A program made the translations under genes and the position numbers. DNA of 64,000 nucleotides from Candidatus Uhrbacteria bacterium (GTDB lineage Bacteria; Patescibacteriota; Patescibacteriia; 2-12-FULL-60-25): assembly GCA_016222815.1 (NCBI GenBank), contig JACRQE010000003.1, positions 124,001 through 188,000 on the forward strand. The letters run 5' to 3'. The notes under the pieces were generated by a model. The model saw only the letters and a list, made by a program, of their open reading frames with translations. It was not told where the DNA came from and did not search any database. Positions 1 through 7,392 of this stretch are shown in pieces. How positions within the stretch are numbered: the stretch's first letter is position 1; every line of letters starts with the position of its first letter.

Positions 1-822
1 GATCTCCAGGCCGCGTTCGGTCATGGCGAGCAGGGCCACCTCATCCGTTGGTCCGAAACGATGCTTCAAGGCGCGCAACATCCGATACCGATGTTGGCGG
101 TCGCCTTCGAGATACAGGACTGTGTCGACCAGGTGTTCCAAGACGCGCGGTCCGGCTACTTCGTTGTCCTTCGTGACCTGGCCGACCAGGATGACCGGGG
201 CATGCGAATATTTCGCGGCTTCGGTCACAAGCGCGGCACTGGCTTTCACTTGGTTCAGGTTGCCCGGTTCGCCGCCGACTTCCGCTGTCCGCAAAGTCTG
301 GATCGAATCCACGATGGTCAGACCCGGTTGTTCTTTGCTTATGGTCGCGGCGACGGTTCCCGCATCCGTTTCGTCCAAGAAAAACAGCGAGGAGGGGAGC
401 GGTGTCGCCAAGCGCTCCAGTCGCCGATGTATCTGTGCGGGAGATTCTTCTCCGGTCACGTACACGACCTTCAGGCCGCTGGCGGCCAATGCGATAGCGG
501 TTTGTGCCAAGATCGTCGATTTACCGATACCCGGTTCGCCGGCCAAGAGAGTCACTGATCCGTCGACCAAGCCTCCTCCCAGGACATCGTCCAATGCCTT
601 TAGCCGCGTACTCTTCATCTCGGCACGTGTCGGCGTCTCTGTCTGGAATGACTTGATCTGTCCCGGCTTACCGGCCGATATCCTTTCAGTTTCTGCATCA
701 TTTTGAGTCCCATCAGCCTCCCGCAAGCCGCCCCAGGCACCGCATTCCAAACAGCGCCCCGACCATTTCGAGGTCTGGGCGTCGCATTTGACGCAGGTAT
801 AGATGGTTTCCGGTTTCTTCAT
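1..822 (-). CDS. radA: DNA repair protein RadA/Sms, C-terminus beyond the window
   Basis: RadA is a RecA-like ATPase that helps process recombination intermediates. The visible 274 residues start with a four-cysteine zinc finger (C10, C13, C24, C27), then a RadA-type Walker A GEPGIGKST near residue 88, a Walker B-like strand ending in TIVDSIQT, and the RadA signature reading KHRFG (usually KNRFG) close to the window edge. The C-terminal Lon-like domain lies outside. The ATG at 822 gives the zinc finger its normal N-terminal position. The upstream pilin/hydrolase gene ends 21 bp away, so radA is the last visible member of a minus-strand run that begins at lemA. The family assignment is firm; placement in an envelope operon probably reflects genome compaction. 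Confidence 0.95.
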   Translation of the reverse strand, partial: MKKPETIYTCVKCDAQTSKWSGRCLECGAWGGLREADGTQNDAETERISAGKPGQIKSFQTETPTRAEMKSTRLKALDDVLGGGLVDGSVTLLAGEPGIGKSTILAQTAIALAASGLKVVYVTGEESPAQIHRRLERLATPLPSSLFFLDETDAGTVAATISKEQPGLTIVDSIQTLRTAEVGGEPGNLNQVKASAALVTEAAKYSHAPVILVGQVTKDNEVAGPRVLEHLVDTVLYLEGDRQHRYRMLRALKHRFGPTDEVALLAMTERGLEI

Positions 823-843
823 CTCAAGGGCTGTCCGCGGGCG

Positions 844-2610
844 TCAATTATCCCTGACTGTCGTGTCGTTTTGGGGATATTCCCGTGGATTCAATGCGCC
901 CGAGGTCGATTCCTGGAGCGCCTTGGTCAGCGCTGCGTAGTCTATATCGGATGAATATTTTTTGCACTTTTTCTTGGCCGCATCGTACCATTCCAGGCAA
1001 GTGTTGCCGAACAGGTTAAGGTTGCGTTTTTTGATTATGCCTTTGACCAAATCATCCTCAAGTTTGGTGTCGCGCTTGCATTTGGAAGAGTCCCTGGAGC
1101 CGCATAGGCAGTTGCGTTCGATGATTTCCGCCAGGAGCGGGCCTTTGGACCCTGTCGCTCCGGCATAAGTGCTCGCCCCTACGCAGTAAGCGAACTTATA
1201 CACGCTGTCGTTGTACGGCAAGCAGAACTTAACGAATCCTAAGTGCGCCGCCAGGAATTCGTGGGCGTTCTTGTACTTTCGGCTGCACTGGACCGACGGC
1301 CACCATACTTCGTCATCGCCGACCCGCAACGAAGAGTGGGATTTCTGCGGGTAGCAATTCTCGCCGCAATTGTTGAACGTATTCCGCGTCTGGGTCTGGC
1401 AGACGGAAGTACAGTTCGCCGACACGCCCCGGTTCCAGATGCTGGCGTTCCCTTCGCCGTCGGTACAGCTGTCGGCGTACATTTTTCCAGTTTTCTGTCC
1501 CTTGCCTGGTCCCCATGCTACGTGTGCGCAAGAATCGTTCGGCACCTGCTTTTGGGTGCAGCCCACACCGCCGAAGTTATAGTATTTGGCTCCCTCCGTG
1601 TTGGCGCAGCTTGCAGGATTGCTGAAAAGGTTGAGGATTACGCATCGCGGCGCGTCGCTCTCGGTCATCATTTGGGCCATGATGACCGCGGCCGGGACGC
1701 CGGTTACCGACTGCTCTTCAAGATATTTCTTTACGACTTTTTCATCCAGGGTCTTGCCGCCATGGGCAATCGTGAATCTGACTTTTTGGCCCAGCATCTG
1801 CCCTCCGATGAAGATATAGGCTTTCGGATCCTTTGATGGGGGGCCTGTGGGCTTCAGGTAATTCGGATCCCGTCCCGGACACTCTTTCGGGATGGTCAGG
1901 TCGGTCGGGAACCGTGCCGTCGAAGGCGGCGGGACCCATTCGTCGGCTGTGGCCGTAGCTTGTCCCACGGCTTGTTCCTGCGCGACCTGGTCGGGGTTAT
2001 TCGGATCGCCGGTTTGCGGCGCATTCTGGGCGACATTGGTCGGCGCGTCGCTCCGCGGCGGTATGCCGAGCTCGGCCAGGGTCTGCGGCGCGTCTTGGTT
2101 CGCGCCCATGTACATGTTCAACGGATCAGGTTTGACCCGCGGGATCTCCAACGGCTTAAGCACCGCGGTTTGCGGGTTCACCAGGTTCAACAGCATGTAA
2201 GAGCTGAAGACCAGGACCATGCCGATTACCGCATTGACCACGACGTCTTTGCCTCGTGACACGCTTTTAATCGTTCCACCCAGGATGTACAAAAAACCTC
2301 CGTAGACGAGCATGACCGCGGCCGCGACCATCACCACGCCGATGGCGTAACGATAGAAAGCGCTGATATATTGCGCCAGGTAGGGGATGGTGATGTATTG
2401 TTCTTGGTTGCGTACGGCTGTCTGTATCTGGGTCGCCAGATCGAGCGCGGGTATCGGCGAACCTATCTTCGGCGTGATGGGCTTGAATTCTCCGGACGCC
2501 GCCAATACCTGGTCAGCTGTGAAAGTAAGGGCTAATAAAGAAAATAACGGCAATAAGAAAAAGCAGATTGCCGTCAGTCTGAATATTTTTTCCATTCTTC
2601 CGCGGCGCAT
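844..2610 (-). CDS. VirB2/TrbC-like pilin domain fused to a glucosaminidase-like peptidoglycan hydrolase
   Basis: 588 aa. Residues 1-40 form a signal peptide ending near VLAAS. Two long hydrophobic segments (about residues 92-115 and 127-147) separated by a short basic loop (SVSRGKD) give the layout of VirB2/TrbC-type pilins seen in CPR type IV secretion-like loci. After a Pro/Gln/Asn-rich linker comes a cysteine-rich C-terminal half with GVPAAVIMAQMMTES followed by NFGGVGC, the pattern of FlgJ/LytG-type glucosaminidases (the Glu in MTES would be the acid catalyst). An alternative start at MEKIF lies six codons downstream. The gene begins 8 bp after the DsbA-like gene; the many cysteines in the hydrolase half suggest that the DsbA partner folds it. 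The domain names come from motif reading; the fusion is visible in one uninterrupted frame. Confidence 0.75.
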   Translation of the reverse strand: MRRGRMEKIFRLTAICFFLLPLFSLLALTFTADQVLAASGEFKPITPKIGSPIPALDLATQIQTAVRNQEQYITIPYLAQYISAFYRYAIGVVMVAAAVMLVYGGFLYILGGTIKSVSRGKDVVVNAVIGMVLVFSSYMLLNLVNPQTAVLKPLEIPRVKPDPLNMYMGANQDAPQTLAELGIPPRSDAPTNVAQNAPQTGDPNNPDQVAQEQAVGQATATADEWVPPPSTARFPTDLTIPKECPGRDPNYLKPTGPPSKDPKAYIFIGGQMLGQKVRFTIAHGGKTLDEKVVKKYLEEQSVTGVPAAVIMAQMMTESDAPRCVILNLFSNPASCANTEGAKYYNFGGVGCTQKQVPNDSCAHVAWGPGKGQKTGKMYADSCTDGEGNASIWNRGVSANCTSVCQTQTRNTFNNCGENCYPQKSHSSLRVGDDEVWWPSVQCSRKYKNAHEFLAAHLGFVKFCLPYNDSVYKFAYCVGASTYAGATGSKGPLLAEIIERNCLCGSRDSSKCKRDTKLEDDLVKGIIKKRNLNLFGNTCLEWYDAAKKKCKKYSSDIDYAALTKALQESTSGALNPREYPQNDTTVRDN

Positions 2611-2618
2611 ATCCTGGC

Positions 2619-3308
2619 TTACGATCCCACGAAGAGTTTAATCCTTTTTTCCAGCTCCGTCGGCGTCAGGATATCCTTCGTGGCTTCCGTGCCGATGAAC
2701 AAGATCGGCGTCGAAGTCACGCCGTCTCCGCCCACGGCATTGGCGTCGGTCCAGATGGTCGCTTGGGCCGTAGGATCAAGGCGGCAGCTGTTCAGGGCTT
2801 TTTGGTCAAGTTTCAGTTGGGTGGTGATCGTGGTCATCACGAACTCGTCCAATGCCGGAGCCGCCAGCAATGCGTCGTGTGCCTGCCAATACTTTCCTTG
2901 GACGCCGGCGCAGGCCGCAAATACCGCGGCGTTCATCTGTTCCCTGTCGCCATCAGCCGGCAAATCGCGCCAGACGTAGCGGATCGCGCCATGGTACTTG
3001 GGCAGGACTTGGCGGATGGTCTTGTCCAGGGTCTTGCAGTCCGCGCAATCATAATTTCCGAAGAGGATGAGCGAGGCCGAGGATGTCGGGCCGCCGTATC
3101 GTACGAAGTCCGTGTTCCTTATGGCCGGCGGCCTCATCTTCGGCATATCGACGGTCACTTTTGGTACAGAATTTTTGAGGTCGAGCGGTGGCGAACCGGC
3201 CGGAAAAGTGTTCTGTGCCCGGATGACGGCCGAATACACCAGCCAACCCCCCAATCCCAGGAGGATGCAAGTCAGGATTAATGCGATAAAAATTCTTTGG
3301 CGGTCCAT
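2619..3308 (-). CDS. Membrane-anchored DsbA-like thiol-disulfide oxidoreductase
   Basis: 229 aa from the ATG at 3308; a GTG at 3332 would add eight residues partly made of a short intergenic repeat and is less likely. An N-terminal membrane anchor (about residues 5-26) is followed by a thioredoxin fold: FGNYDCADCKT carries the CxxC active site (CADC), then a helical insertion with conserved AAVFAACAG, and a cis-proline loop GVTSTPILFIG near the C-terminus. This is the Thioredoxin_4/DsbA layout used for disulfide formation outside the cytoplasm. It lies between a beta-propeller protein and the cysteine-rich pilin/hydrolase, which is a plausible substrate. No quinone-linked partner (DsbB or VKOR) is visible in this window. 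Confidence 0.88.
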   Translation of the reverse strand: MDRQRIFIALILTCILLGLGGWLVYSAVIRAQNTFPAGSPPLDLKNSVPKVTVDMPKMRPPAIRNTDFVRYGGPTSSASLILFGNYDCADCKTLDKTIRQVLPKYHGAIRYVWRDLPADGDREQMNAAVFAACAGVQGKYWQAHDALLAAPALDEFVMTTITTQLKLDQKALNSCRLDPTAQATIWTDANAVGGDGVTSTPILFIGTEATKDILTPTELEKRIKLFVGS

Positions 3309-3354
3309 ATATTCAGACGTCCTGCGTTTCACGTTTCAAGCTTCATGTTTCAAG

Positions 3355-4590
3355 TCATTTCACGTCGTAGCTGTACAACTTTCCGGTCGCAGCATCCGAG
3401 AAGATGAGTTTCGATTTGTCGCGGTTCATCACCGGGCTGCGGATGGCGTGCGTCAGGTCAGGCAGTTGGAGTTTTGTGCTTACTCCTGTCCTCAAGTCCA
3501 GGTGATAGACGTCGTCCGGCAAGGTGGCGAAATCGGACCGCGAAAAACCTGCGTTATTGGGCAAGTTTTGCGGTACGCCGCAATACAGGTCTGTTTCGCT
3601 GGCCCAGGTGCATTTGTCGGCCCAGGTCTGGATATTGAAAGCCCTGCGGTTTGCACCGAGGTTAGCCGGATCGGCGGCAGAAATCCACAGGCTGGGTTTA
3701 TTGTTCGTGCTCCCGTTCCACACGCTGTACAGGATCTGTTGGCCGGTTGGCGACCAGTTGGGCGTGAACCCCCGGCCAGGCACCACGATGGATTTGAAGT
3801 TCTCATGGTTCTGTCCGGCGAACATTATCTCTTCTTGGTTCTCTGACTGGGGTAGACCCGTATTTCCGTAAGCGATGATCTGCCCGCCAGGGGACCAACT
3901 CGAATGGACCAAATCCTGGTTGCTGATCGGCTCCACGGCTTTCGCTTCGGTCCCGTCCGGATTGGCGGTGATCAAAAAGCGGTTGTTCGGATCTATGCCG
4001 ATGCTCTTCGAGACCACGCGGCTGTCGTCCGGTGCAAAATCGAAGTCCTCCCAGTGGTTCGGCAACGTGACTTGTTTTTTCTGGTCGAAATCGTAATAGA
4101 CTTTGGATCCGTCCGGAAAAGCCAACACGACCTGGTCGCTCGCTTTGCCCCAGCTGACAGTGTCCACGTTGAAGAACTGTTTGTCGCCCAGGAGCACGGT
4201 TTGGCCGTCCGGCGTGATTTTATAGAAACGTCCGTCTTCAGGATTATAGAAACGCGCGCCGTTGCCGTCCGGCCGCGGACTCACGGCCTGGGTAACGCCG
4301 TCGCGCAGCAGTTGGATCTTCGAGATTTCCTGCGCGGTGGTCGGGCCTTCGGGTACGAGCGGCAGGATTTCACCCGATGGCGGAAGCTCTCCCGGAGCCG
4401 TCGGCGTCGCGTATTGGCCGGAAACACCTTGTCCTGCACCCGGCAGCTGGCCGGCAAGTTCCTCCGGGGTCGGGCCGGGGACTGTCGGCGCTTGGGCCCT
4501 GAAGAACATCCAATACAGGCCATAGCCCATGCCGATGGAAAATGCGAAGAAAAAGATAGCGAACGCGATTTTTTTGGTTCGGTCTGACAT
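3355..4590 (-). CDS. Membrane-anchored TolB-like beta-propeller protein
   Basis: 411 aa. A short cytoplasmic N-terminus (MSDRTKK) and one membrane segment (residues 8-28) are followed by a Pro/Gly-rich linker and repeated beta-blades with TolB/WD40-like signatures: PDGSKVYYDFD, APDDSRVVSKS, SPGGQIIAYGN, SPTGQQILYSVWNG and NRDKSKLIFSDAATG. The propeller should lie outside the cytoplasm and mediate protein contacts; no catalytic residues are visible. The gene sits inside the lemA-radA run, 46 bp before the DsbA-like start and 51 bp after the 914 aa protein. TolB itself belongs to a Gram-negative outer-membrane system, so the name should not be carried over. Confidence 0.75.
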   Translation of the reverse strand: MSDRTKKIAFAIFFFAFSIGMGYGLYWMFFRAQAPTVPGPTPEELAGQLPGAGQGVSGQYATPTAPGELPPSGEILPLVPEGPTTAQEISKIQLLRDGVTQAVSPRPDGNGARFYNPEDGRFYKITPDGQTVLLGDKQFFNVDTVSWGKASDQVVLAFPDGSKVYYDFDQKKQVTLPNHWEDFDFAPDDSRVVSKSIGIDPNNRFLITANPDGTEAKAVEPISNQDLVHSSWSPGGQIIAYGNTGLPQSENQEEIMFAGQNHENFKSIVVPGRGFTPNWSPTGQQILYSVWNGSTNNKPSLWISAADPANLGANRRAFNIQTWADKCTWASETDLYCGVPQNLPNNAGFSRSDFATLPDDVYHLDLRTGVSTKLQLPDLTHAIRSPVMNRDKSKLIFSDAATGKLYSYDVK

Positions 4591-4641
4591 ACGCGGACAT
4601 TATATCCGCTGGAAAGCTTTCCGGATAGCCCCGCCCGGACA

Positions 4642-7386
4642 TCAGAAAGCGTCGAATAGGTTGCCTACCAGGCCTTGCACGTCTTGATCCAATCCGGCGA
4701 TGATCAAGAAGACCACCATCAAAACTACCAACAGCACCCAGCAGCACGGGTTGGTCATGCACATCAGGTTGCAATCCAGGAAAATGGTCAGCAAATCTTC
4801 CGGGAACGATTGTTCCAAGAAAGATTGGGCCACGCCTGCTTTCTTGCCGGCTGATTCCCCCAATTGTTCTTCGGTGATCTCTTCGACATCGACACCCATT
4901 GATTTGCCTGCCGCCAGGATGTATTTCAGGAACAACTGGACGTTCATCTGGATGATCATGATGATGAGCGGGACGATGAATTCCGATGTCACACCCTCTG
5001 CGACCTCCGTGGTTACCCGGGCTCCGCCGCTGGCGGCTTGTTGCGTGGTTTTTTGGAAAACTTTTTTCAGGGCTTTCTCCGCCTGTTCCTTGATCTCCTT
5101 TTCGATCTTTTCTTTGATCTTGTCCTCAATCATCTGCCGTCCCTGTTCCAAAGCTCCGCCGCCCTTGGTTTCTCCCCGAGCTTCTTGCTCGCCGCCTGCG
5201 CCATCCTCTTCTTCGGGTGAGGGTTGTTCTGTTCCGACTTGGGCCTCCGAACCCAAGGCGCCGGCAACTGCCGCGCCTGCTGCGCCTGGGATGAGGCTTT
5301 CTGCGGCCCGCATCTTCTCTCGCGAGCGTTGGCTTTCGAGTTCTGCCGCCCTTTGGGCTTCGCCGAACGTTCCTCCGCCGGTTGTTTCCGGTAGCTCCAG
5401 TTCACCGCCGCCGGCTATCGGCGGACCTATCTGCTCACCCTGCGCGAAACTCCCGGTCGATAACGGTACGGACTGCTCAAGCACCGACGGCCGCGCCCGT
5501 TCGTCGCCGAATCCTATGCTTTGGTCAGAGACTTGCGTGTCACCTCCCACACCCTCGGCAGGCGCTCCTCCTTGGACCCTGCGCGTACCAGGCTGTGACG
5601 GCGGTAAACGCATCGGTTCCTTGGCCAAAGTCACGCCCGGAGGAAGTCTGTCAGCCCTGGGGGTCGCTGTCGCGACTCGCGGTGTCGGTCGGGGCACCCT
5701 CGGTCTTCCAACCGCAGGTTCTGCGCCCAAACCCGGCGCCTCTGCTCGGCTGACCGGCGTGGCCGGTGCTTGCGTTTCTGGAGCTGTCGGCAGCGGCGGT
5801 GCAATGGCCTGGGCCGCGATTCCGTCCCAGGCTTGGTCAATCGCCTCCAATTCTTCAGGTTGCCAAAAGGCGCCACCAGCCGGAGCTTTCGCGCCCGGCG
5901 TCTCGAGGATTTGCGGAGCTTGTCGGGCCGTCTGTTCCGCGAACTTGCCCACATCTTTCGCCGCCTTGGTCCAGGACTGGTCTCCGGTCTGCTGGGCGCG
6001 CGCTTCCATCCCTTGGGTAATGCCTCTCGAAAAACCCACGTTCTCGGCTTTGGTCCGCGCCAATTCCTCGCGGCTTGTGAAAGAAGCCTCTGTTTCGCGC
6101 GCCGTCCGTGTCTGGATGTCTTGCTGTGCCTGGACCACAGCCTGATCCGCTGACAAAGTCTGGTGCTGTGTCATCCAGGCCGCAGCCTGCGCCGCGCCTG
6201 CCGCAACCGCCGCCGTGACCGTCACCGCCGCCGTCACTTCTGCCGTCACCGGAATATTCCTCGCCGCAGCCGCACGCTCCAGCTTCCCTTCGACAGTCAC
6301 GCCGACCTGGGTCGAGACTGATGGGGGAGTGACCTCGGCCGAAACTGAAACCTCACCCGAGACTTGGGATGCTTGTCCTGGTGCTTCTATCTCCGTCGTG
6401 ACTTCGGTTGTCTGTCCGGCTGTACCTGTTCGGGTTGCCGTCTCGCCGCCGACTTGGACCACGCGTTGGGGTTGGATGACCTCGCCGGTTGCTGCGGCTA
6501 CCGCAGCGGCGGCAGGAATCGCAGCAGCTGCCGCAACCGGAGCTACTGATGCTGTCGTTACCGCTGGAGCTGATCTAGTTTCTGTCGTTCGCGCAGTTTC
6601 AGCTGTCGCTGGAGCTTCTTCCTCCTCGCCAACGGATTTCTCCTCGGTTTCGATATCAGCTTCCGTCGCTTTTTCTTCCGCTGCTTCTGTCTTAGTTTCC
6701 GGTTGGTTAGTTAGTTTTTGGTACAACTTCGTACTCTCTTTCGCGAACTTCTCGCGCTCTGTCTTGGCCTTCGTGACTTCTTGGTCGAGTTGGGCTTTCA
6801 GCTTTTCCAAATCGTTCAGCGTCAGGTTCTTGTCCTGCAGTTCACGCTGGATGGATTCGATCTTCTTTTTATGGCCGGCCATCACTCCCTTCAGACCCGC
6901 ACTCACACTGTCGAAATTCTTCAGGTCATCCGCGCCGCCGGCCACTTCTTTGATCTGTCCGGCCTGTTCTTCGATCGCGCGCTTGCTCTTGTCCGCTTCT
7001 TTCTCGACTGAACTGAAGGTACTTTCTATCTCCTCCTTGAGCTGGCTCTTCTCTTGAGCCGTCCTGTACCACGTATCTTTCTCTTTTTTCCAATTCGAGA
7101 ATTTCTTGCGGAACGTTCCTAGCGCCGCACCGTAAGGCTTGCCGCTCGTGAAGCTCGACGCCAAATCTCCCAAGATCTTCAGCTCCTCGTTGTCTTTGTT
7201 GGTCAGCGCCATGCCCTGGACCTGTTTGGCCAAATCCAAGAACCGCTCCTCTGCCGCTTTGGAGTCCAGAGCTGGTTTGTTCCTTCCCTGCGCCGTGGCC
7301 GCGGACAAGGTGTCGTCGAACAGCCGGGCGAAGTTATCGGCGTCGAGATGCTGTCTGGAAAGGTCGGAGGCTGAAGGTACGGGCAT
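4642..7386 (-). CDS. Large Ala/Thr/Pro-rich coiled-coil protein with C-terminal membrane segments
   Basis: 914 aa, no family recognised. Residues about 60-240 are charged and heptad-like (coiled coil, rich in K, E and Q). Residues about 240-720 are low complexity, rich in Ala, Val, Thr, Pro and Gln with many EAxATA-type runs, probably an extended linker. The C-terminus has an amphipathic Lys/Glu helix (KIKEKIEKEIKEQ), a membrane segment around VPLIIMIIQMNVQLF, an acidic stretch and a last hydrophobic segment with clustered cysteines (CNLMCMTNPCCW). It starts 6 bp after the clpC-like gene and precedes the propeller/DsbA/pilin genes, so it is probably a structural or anchoring part of the same machine. 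This function is inferred from position only. Confidence 0.6.
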   Translation of the reverse strand: MPVPSASDLSRQHLDADNFARLFDDTLSAATAQGRNKPALDSKAAEERFLDLAKQVQGMALTNKDNEELKILGDLASSFTSGKPYGAALGTFRKKFSNWKKEKDTWYRTAQEKSQLKEEIESTFSSVEKEADKSKRAIEEQAGQIKEVAGGADDLKNFDSVSAGLKGVMAGHKKKIESIQRELQDKNLTLNDLEKLKAQLDQEVTKAKTEREKFAKESTKLYQKLTNQPETKTEAAEEKATEADIETEEKSVGEEEEAPATAETARTTETRSAPAVTTASVAPVAAAAAIPAAAAVAAATGEVIQPQRVVQVGGETATRTGTAGQTTEVTTEIEAPGQASQVSGEVSVSAEVTPPSVSTQVGVTVEGKLERAAAARNIPVTAEVTAAVTVTAAVAAGAAQAAAWMTQHQTLSADQAVVQAQQDIQTRTARETEASFTSREELARTKAENVGFSRGITQGMEARAQQTGDQSWTKAAKDVGKFAEQTARQAPQILETPGAKAPAGGAFWQPEELEAIDQAWDGIAAQAIAPPLPTAPETQAPATPVSRAEAPGLGAEPAVGRPRVPRPTPRVATATPRADRLPPGVTLAKEPMRLPPSQPGTRRVQGGAPAEGVGGDTQVSDQSIGFGDERARPSVLEQSVPLSTGSFAQGEQIGPPIAGGGELELPETTGGGTFGEAQRAAELESQRSREKMRAAESLIPGAAGAAVAGALGSEAQVGTEQPSPEEEDGAGGEQEARGETKGGGALEQGRQMIEDKIKEKIEKEIKEQAEKALKKVFQKTTQQAASGGARVTTEVAEGVTSEFIVPLIIMIIQMNVQLFLKYILAAGKSMGVDVEEITEEQLGESAGKKAGVAQSFLEQSFPEDLLTIFLDCNLMCMTNPCCWVLLVVLMVVFLIIAGLDQDVQGLVGNLFDAF

Positions 7387-7392
7387 AAAAGG

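Noticed and set aside
23-706. Plus-strand open frames opposite radA
   Set aside because: They are shadows of radA, with Ser/Arg-rich translations and no domain, and radA motifs on the minus strand are clear.
4700-7057. Long plus-strand frames over the 914-aa protein
   Set aside because: They arise from low-complexity Ala/Thr/Pro codons on the other strand; translations are Ser/Pro-rich with no motif.
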